Part shown: piece by piece, positions 36,001 through 37,176 of the stretch
Numbering within the stretch: position 1 is the first letter of the stretch
How the letters are laid out: every line of letters starts with the position of its first letter
Source: Nephromyces sp. MM_2019
Taxonomy: Eukaryota; Apicomplexa; Aconoidasida; Nephromycida
Direction of reading: 5' to 3'
DNA: 37,176 nucleotides
NCBI GenBank assembly: GCA_015657535.1
Contig: JADHZB010000576.1
Span: forward strand, 1 to 37,176
Program-made: the position numbers and the translations under genes
Notes under the pieces: model-generated
What the model was told of the DNA's origin: nothing
The model's database searches: none
Seen by the model: the letters and a program-made list of their open reading frames with translations, nothing else

Positions 36001-36258
36001 GGCTCTTCAAAGTTAGATTATTCTAATCGAAATGGAAAATTGAAACTAGGTGAGTATTTATTTGATAAATACAAAACCATGTTTAGTGAGGAACCAAATG
36101 TAGAAATTAATGAAGCTATCTTGAAGTCGGATCTATACGGAATAAGGCTTATGGTGCCATCTTGGTTTCAAAATTTAGTTACTGATGAATCTAATGAACT
36201 GTCAATGGAATCAGTGCCACCTCTTTTTTTCCGGGAGTTCCAGATTTATGAGAGGTAA
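33009..36258 (+). CDS. secreted tandem-family protein, right paralog (nine exons)
   Basis: Exons: 33009-33093, 33184-33461, 33618-33765, 33842-33889, 34049-34708, 34937-35136, 35271-35439, 35505-35543, 35651-36258; 744 aa. Exon 1 encodes little beyond a signal peptide (MIIKLSSQIIIFLLFVNVLC). Intron phases are 1,0,1,1,1,0,1,1, exactly as in the left paralog, and exon 5 is 660 nt in both. Shared blocks are EQWEYFVDNY (residues 99-108), HANEL, LEGIY, SIMRTYYKIEMEPGLW, FEIQKTFKVIILK, GFDPFSLENCGTDNL (442-456), IAALYS, IFKLYLYVFG and PPLFFREFQIYER at the end. The exon 2 donor (GTTCGA) is weak, but both the reading frame and the paralog require it. Sequence between blocks is strongly diverged. No known domain is recognised and function is unknown; secretion is the only supported property. 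Confidence 0.87.
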
Positions 36259-36319
36259 CTGGAAGGAGCTACATGAGCTAACATATTATTTTAAAGCTGA
36301 AATTATCTCATAACTTCAA

Positions 36320-37170
36320 TGGTTAATAAAACTTTCACCCAATTGTAAAGCTTAAATAAATAGACTAGAATTTGTTTTAATTTTTCTATTAAGAATGCTA
36401 TGTTGTTTATCGATAAATTTCTGTGGAGCATAAGTGAAATTTTATTTTTTGTGGTCCCCTATGTGCTCAAAATTCGAAGGCTTTCAATATTAAATAGATT
36501 TTTATTGCGCTTGAATTGAACTTTTTAGCAAACTTTTCTTGATCAATTCCAGCAGGCATAAATTATAGAATACCTAGTTCTCATCTGTGAACAAATTTAT
36601 TAAGATTCGTTAATAGAATTTTTTCAAGTTCAGCTTTATAGAGAAAGTTTAAGGTCTAATTAGTGTAGCTGTGCTTTAATTCTCTTCACACTGTTGCCTT
36701 AGTAGGCTTTTAAAAATGCTAGTTATTTGCATCATCTGAAAATTAAATTATTTCCTGAAAGTTATCCTATGCTACATAATGTAACATAGTTAGAAATATT
36801 TGTAGGTGTTTTAAAAGTAATCCAGCTAATTTTATTCTATTCGATTTTGAGATTTACTTTCTCTTGTATCAAGCTTAAATGGCTATTCCAATGACGAAGA
36901 TAAAATAATAAATTGCATATTTAGTCGAGTATAAGACTTTAGATTGTATTGAATTTTAGTTACATAATAAAGTATTTCCTCAACGTATCAATTATCATGC
37001 ATGAATAAGACAAATAAGCTGTTAATCTAAGTTACTACAGCTAGCTAGCCACCCAAAATATTCGCTTAATTTGTTCAGTTATGTGAGGTACACAAAGTGT
37101 ACATATCCCGCCATGATTAGATCTTACCAAGCTACTATGTAAGCAAGTATCAACGGATTAATATTATTAA
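36320..37170. repeat. duplicated 3' flank, copy 2 (behind the right paralog)
   Basis: Diverged, collinear partner of 27571-28400. It begins about 60 bp past the stop of the right paralog and runs to the window edge, so its true end is not visible. No gene is seen in it. Confidence 0.65.
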
Positions 37171-37176
37171 AAAAAT

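Noticed and set aside
22758..36258. Possible relation of the nine-exon family to apicomplexan CLAG/RhopH proteins
   Set aside because: Exon number alone suggested it. No CLAG motif is visible and these proteins are about half the length.

Overview
This is AT-rich nuclear DNA from an intron-rich eukaryote. Genes are split by short AT-rich introns (36 to 472 nt here) with GT..AG borders, and the standard code fits because TAA and TAG act as stops. The gene set (26S proteasome subunit Rpn5, an Iwr1-like protein, a mitochondrial-type uS17, a secreted NPC2/ML-like protein and a small secreted tandem gene family) together with the base composition suggests a protist. An apicomplexan or other alveolate parasite is my best guess, but nothing here proves the lineage. 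A nuclear organellar-type S17 argues against Cryptosporidium, which lacks mitochondrial translation.

Layout. Positions 1-4450 are simple-sequence DNA, TG-rich on the + strand to about 3060 and CA-rich after that, with several tandem arrays and no credible gene. From 6 to 18.3 kb lies a conventional gene cluster: NPC2/ML-like (-), Rpn5 (+, 12 exons), Iwr1-like (-), a small single-span membrane protein (-), a C2-plus-CUE protein of Tollip-like layout (+, 8 exons) and uS17 (-). Most of these genes were assembled from small exons joined by consistent splice phase. A 60-bp near-perfect palindrome lies in the convergent spacer between the C2-CUE gene and uS17.

From about 21 kb to the end the window holds a lineage-specific tandem family. 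Two intact nine-exon paralogs (22758-25949 and 33009-36258, about 755 and 744 aa) have predicted signal peptides, identical splice phase at every junction and a fifth exon of exactly 660 nt in both. Between them is a decayed copy (about 26775-27516) with stops and frameshifts. A shorter possible relic lies at about 21150-21255. About 0.85 kb downstream of the pseudogene resembles the DNA downstream of the second intact gene, so the array grew by segmental duplication. I do not recognise the family and no known domain is visible. It is the best candidate for an undescribed system: a secreted, duplicating and decaying (birth-and-death) family.

The housekeeping genes have unrelated roles (proteasome lid, RNA polymerase II import, endosomal/ubiquitin sorting, organellar translation, lipid binding), and nothing indicates operon-like coupling. 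Long gene-free stretches (18.3-21.1, 28.4-33.0 kb) may hold older, unrecognisable copies.
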